Positions 4,758 through 6,985 of a stretch of 6,985 bases of DNA are shown here, piece by piece. The stretch covers positions 1-6,985 of the forward strand of contig CAMPIC010000145.1 in the NCBI GenBank assembly GCA_946886185.1. Direction: 5' to 3'. The position numbers and the translations under genes are program-made. This DNA is from an uncultured bacterium (GTDB lineage Bacteria > Eisenbacteria > RBG-16-71-46 > CAIMUX01). Under the pieces are notes generated by a model. That model was not told where the DNA came from and did no database searches. It was given only the letters and a program-made list of their open reading frames with translations. Each line of letters begins with the position of its first letter. Within the stretch, counting starts at the first letter, position 1.

Positions 4758-6878
4758 CTACCGCGAATCCTCGGGAGGATCGAGGAGCGCTTCCATCTGG
4801 ACGTAGAGGCGCGATTGGGGCCCTTCGGTCATGGCGCCGCGTTCCACGATCGCCTTGGCGTCATTGCGGCGTCCCAGTCGGACCAGGCATTCGACGATCT
4901 GCCGGTCGATCTCCGCGAGATCGGCGCCGCGGAAGGCGAGCCGCCCCCGCTCCAGATGGGTCACTGCACTCTCACAATCGCCCGTCATCGCGCAGAGCCC
5001 GCCCAGAAAGCGCTGGATCGCAGGCTCGCTTCCTTCCGGATTGACCGCCATCAACCGTCCGCGCTCGATGGCGGACCGACCGTACGCGAGCTCCTCTTCG
5101 CTCAAGCCTCCCGCCTGCGCGGCGCAGGTGAGCCACTTGAAGGTGAACTCCAGATTCAAAACGCTGAACGGCGCGATGGCCCGGGCGGCGCCACGGTACG
5201 CGCGCGCACCTTCGTCGTACCGCTTCTCGGTCAGACATACGTGACCGCCGAACGCGGAGGCGGGCACGCCGTAATCCCGGCTCGCAGCGGGGTCTTCCCA
5301 TGCTTTCATCGCCTGAATCTCGGAGGCCGTCATCGCGGAGTCGAATCGTTCCATCCGCTCGCGCATGAGTCGGGAAGCCCATGGATTGGTGGCGGTGAAG
5401 AACGGAACCTCCAGCAGCTTGTACATGCGGTACGCCACGCCCCGCTCGTCGAAACGATTGCGCCCGAGCCGCTCGGCATAGCGTCCCAGGTCGGAAAGAC
5501 GCGCCAAAGCCTCGGGCTGGATTCCGAGGGAAGGAACTCGAGCCAGGCCCTCAAGAAGCGCGCGACCCACGAGGGCCTGCCCTCGGAGAGACATGTGGAC
5601 GTGATCGTCCATCAGATCCCATCCGATCGAGCCGCCGTCGGCGCCGGCGCGCAACGCTTCTCGAGCGTCCACCCAGACAGCGTCGGTCCCTCCGGTGGCG
5701 CCATGGATCGCCTCGAGCACCGAGCTCGGAGCGCGCCAGGGCATCGGATCGAGATCGACTGCTTTCTGGAAGGCGGCTTTCGCCTCCTCGAACTGCCCGG
5801 AGTGATGGAATGCGGTGCCGAGCAGCCAGTGGGCGCGCGCGTGATGGGGGGCTACCTCGACCGCCCATCTCAGTTCTTCCAGACGATTCTGCGAGGAATC
5901 GGGATCGATCTCGAGCGCCGCGGAGAATCGCGCCCGATCGGGCTCGGGCACTTCGTCGATCCGACTTTCGCCGAGCGGCGCCATTCCTCGTTCGTTGACT
6001 CCCGTGACGCAAACCACCACCGGGACGCCGCGGCCTTCGCAGCGTTCGATCAGCTTGCGCACGTGCGCGCCCGCGTTGCGCGCGGCCGCATCGCGCAGCG
6101 GATCGTCATAGGCGGTGAAATCACGCCCCATCATCCGCTCCATCAAGGTCTCAGAGGCATCGCCCGCGCCGGGCGCGGCGGGCTTGCGCAACCTCGCGCC
6201 GAGCGATTCCGCCCACTGCACGATCGCGAGAGAACGGCCCCATCGTTGGAATGCGATCGCCCCCGGGCTGTTCCCCACCTTGTTGAGAGAGGCGACCCCG
6301 AACGCGCCGAAGAACTCGTTGTTCCCCGCCTGGATCACCATCACGTCCGGCTCTTGCTCGAGCGCCTCGGTACCGAGCTCGAGGATCGGATACGAGGCGA
6401 TCGCGGTCGTCCCGAGATTGATCACTTCGATGGAGCGATCGGGCAGGAGGTCCTGGAGCATCTCCTGGAGAAAGGACGCTGCAGTCAGATTCGCGGGCTG
6501 AGGAAATCCGCGGATCGCCGACTCCCCCACCATGACCACACGCAGCGCGCCCTCCGGTTTGGGGCTCCAGAAGTGACGGCGGTCAAGATGTCCCGGGAGA
6601 TCGCGGTTGCGGATGAAGAATGACTCGACGCGGTCATTACCCGCCTCCATGAGCCTGCGGCCATCAGGCGTGGTGAGCGCGACCTCGAACGTGTCGGGAT
6701 AGCCTCCGTAGCCCGACATCCGCAGGACCAGCTCGAGGAGGAGGATCAGCGCTACCGGCAGACCGAGGGTGAGAATCGCGAAGAGGACCCGCTTCGCGCC
6801 GCGCGGCGCGCCCGCCGGGGTTTTCCGCGCCGATCCGCCTCTGCTGTCCGTCGTGCTCATGGAGATCGAAACACCCAT
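4758..6878 (-). CDS. Membrane-anchored SGNH-hydrolase-like protein with inserted and C-terminal TPR repeats
   Basis: A 706-residue protein. A basic Ser/Ala/Pro-rich N-terminus (1-30) precedes one membrane helix (31-53), which should place the rest outside the cytoplasm. The SGNH core begins near 108: block I is V-V-M-V-G-E-S120 (GES instead of the usual GDS), block II N154-L-G156, block III G185-N186-N187-E188. Block V, D425-x-x-H428, comes only 237 residues later, so the hydrolase fold is interrupted. The insert contains a basic/Ala-Pro stretch, a strand with V-T-G-V-N-E (291-296), and TPR-like helices at about 316-378 including W-L-L-G...F-E-E-A-K-A-A-F. After 430, further helical repeats run at about 540-570, 623-649 and 659-681. 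SGNH proteins are esterases or O-acetyl transfer/removal enzymes, and relatives with TPRs are widespread but poorly characterised; the presumed target is envelope glycan or polysaccharide (inference). Start: ATG at 6878, with an in-frame TAG just upstream; M7 at 6860 is an alternative and neither has a good ribosome site. bfd begins 13 bases after its stop. Confidence 0.82.
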   Translation of the reverse strand: MGVSISMSTTDSRGGSARKTPAGAPRGAKRVLFAILTLGLPVALILLLELVLRMSGYGGYPDTFEVALTTPDGRRLMEAGNDRVESFFIRNRDLPGHLDRRHFWSPKPEGALRVVMVGESAIRGFPQPANLTAASFLQEMLQDLLPDRSIEVINLGTTAIASYPILELGTEALEQEPDVMVIQAGNNEFFGAFGVASLNKVGNSPGAIAFQRWGRSLAIVQWAESLGARLRKPAAPGAGDASETLMERMMGRDFTAYDDPLRDAAARNAGAHVRKLIERCEGRGVPVVVCVTGVNERGMAPLGESRIDEVPEPDRARFSAALEIDPDSSQNRLEELRWAVEVAPHHARAHWLLGTAFHHSGQFEEAKAAFQKAVDLDPMPWRAPSSVLEAIHGATGGTDAVWVDAREALRAGADGGSIGWDLMDDHVHMSLRGQALVGRALLEGLARVPSLGIQPEALARLSDLGRYAERLGRNRFDERGVAYRMYKLLEVPFFTATNPWASRLMRERMERFDSAMTASEIQAMKAWEDPAASRDYGVPASAFGGHVCLTEKRYDEGARAYRGAARAIAPFSVLNLEFTFKWLTCAAQAGGLSEEELAYGRSAIERGRLMAVNPEGSEPAIQRFLGGLCAMTGDCESAVTHLERGRLAFRGADLAEIDRQIVECLVRLGRRNDAKAIVERGAMTEGPQSRLYVQMEALLDPPEDSR

Positions 6879-6898
6879 TCCGTCAATGGAGAGAGCCT

Positions 6899-6919
6899 AC
6901 ACTCCGAAGTTGCGAGTGT
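6899..6919. repeat. ACACTC/GAGTGT inverted repeat upstream of the SGNH/TPR gene
   Basis: ACACTC (6899-6904) and GAGTGT (6914-6919) are perfect inverted six-base arms around nine bases, centred 31 bp upstream of the ATG at 6878. It could be an operator of the leftward SGNH-bfd-bfr cluster or a leader hairpin. No clear -35/-10 pair was found beside it. The rest of 6879-6985 shows no supported gene. Confidence 0.3.
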
Positions 6920-6985
6920 CGTCGGAACGGGGCTGGCATTGCACCCCGGGAGTAGGATGGGTTCGCTCTGGGGCAGTTGGCGATG

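Noticed and set aside
4395..6623. A 742-codon open frame on the plus strand opposite the SGNH/TPR, bfd and bfr genes
   Set aside because: It is antisense to genes with clear family motifs, its translation has no recognisable domain, and long stop-free antisense frames are expected in GC-rich DNA with strong third-position GC.
6868..6970. 5S-rRNA-like words (ACACCC, CCGAAGTT, CCCGGGAGTAGGA)
   Set aside because: The words are not at 5S spacing, the conserved CCGAAC and GATGGTA elements are missing, and no closing helix pairs the ends.
6886..6985. Possible start of a rightward gene (ATG at 6886, open to the window edge)
   Set aside because: Only 33 codons are visible, there is no ribosome site and no recognisable motif, so it cannot be supported here.

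Overview
The window is a gene-dense, GC-rich piece of bacterial chromosome. It holds six protein-coding genes, one of which runs off the left edge. Two secreted proteins end in the same FlgD-like/type IX-sorting-like Ig domain, with a PNP motif near its start and a G-x-Y-x-Y-R-V strand near its end. That domain, the high GC and the GT-C/TPR and SGNH/TPR protein styles suggest an FCB-group or neighbouring lineage of the Candidatus Eisenbacteria or Krumholzibacteriota kind. This taxonomic guess is inference only. No phage, transposon, CRISPR, tRNA or rRNA signature was seen.

Layout, left to right. Positions 1-546 (minus) hold the N-terminal 182 codons of a polytopic GT-C glycosyltransferase of the TMTC/protein O-mannosyltransferase-like type. 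Its start overlaps by four bases (ATGA) the stop of the next gene, 543-1895 (minus), a secreted Ycf48/BNR-type beta-propeller with a C-terminal Ig-like domain. A 250-bp divergent intergenic region (1896-2145) follows, with a good rightward promoter candidate, a leftward -10-like box flanked by an inverted repeat, and a small repeat cluster in the leftward leader. Positions 2146-3837 (plus) encode a secreted PQQ-dependent sugar-dehydrogenase-like (sGDH/HHIP-type) beta-propeller with the same C-terminal domain. A 127-bp convergent gap (3838-3964) holds a palindrome and a hairpin but no convincing terminator.

The right half is a leftward cluster: a 706-residue membrane-anchored SGNH-hydrolase/TPR protein (4758-6878), then 13 nt later bfd (4517-4744), then bfr (3965-4450). 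Bfd and Bfr are a known pair: the 2Fe-2S protein donates electrons to the bacterioferritin haem to release stored iron. All haem and ferroxidase ligands and all four Fe-S cysteines are present. The upstream SGNH/TPR gene has no obvious link to iron.

The left half is an export theme: two secreted propellers sharing a C-terminal sorting-like domain, one of them translationally coupled to a likely envelope glycosyltransferase. The right half is an iron-storage operon with an unexpected envelope hydrolase in front. I see known families in suggestive arrangements rather than a clearly new system. The glycosyltransferase/propeller coupling and the SGNH-bfd-bfr linkage are the points most worth checking.
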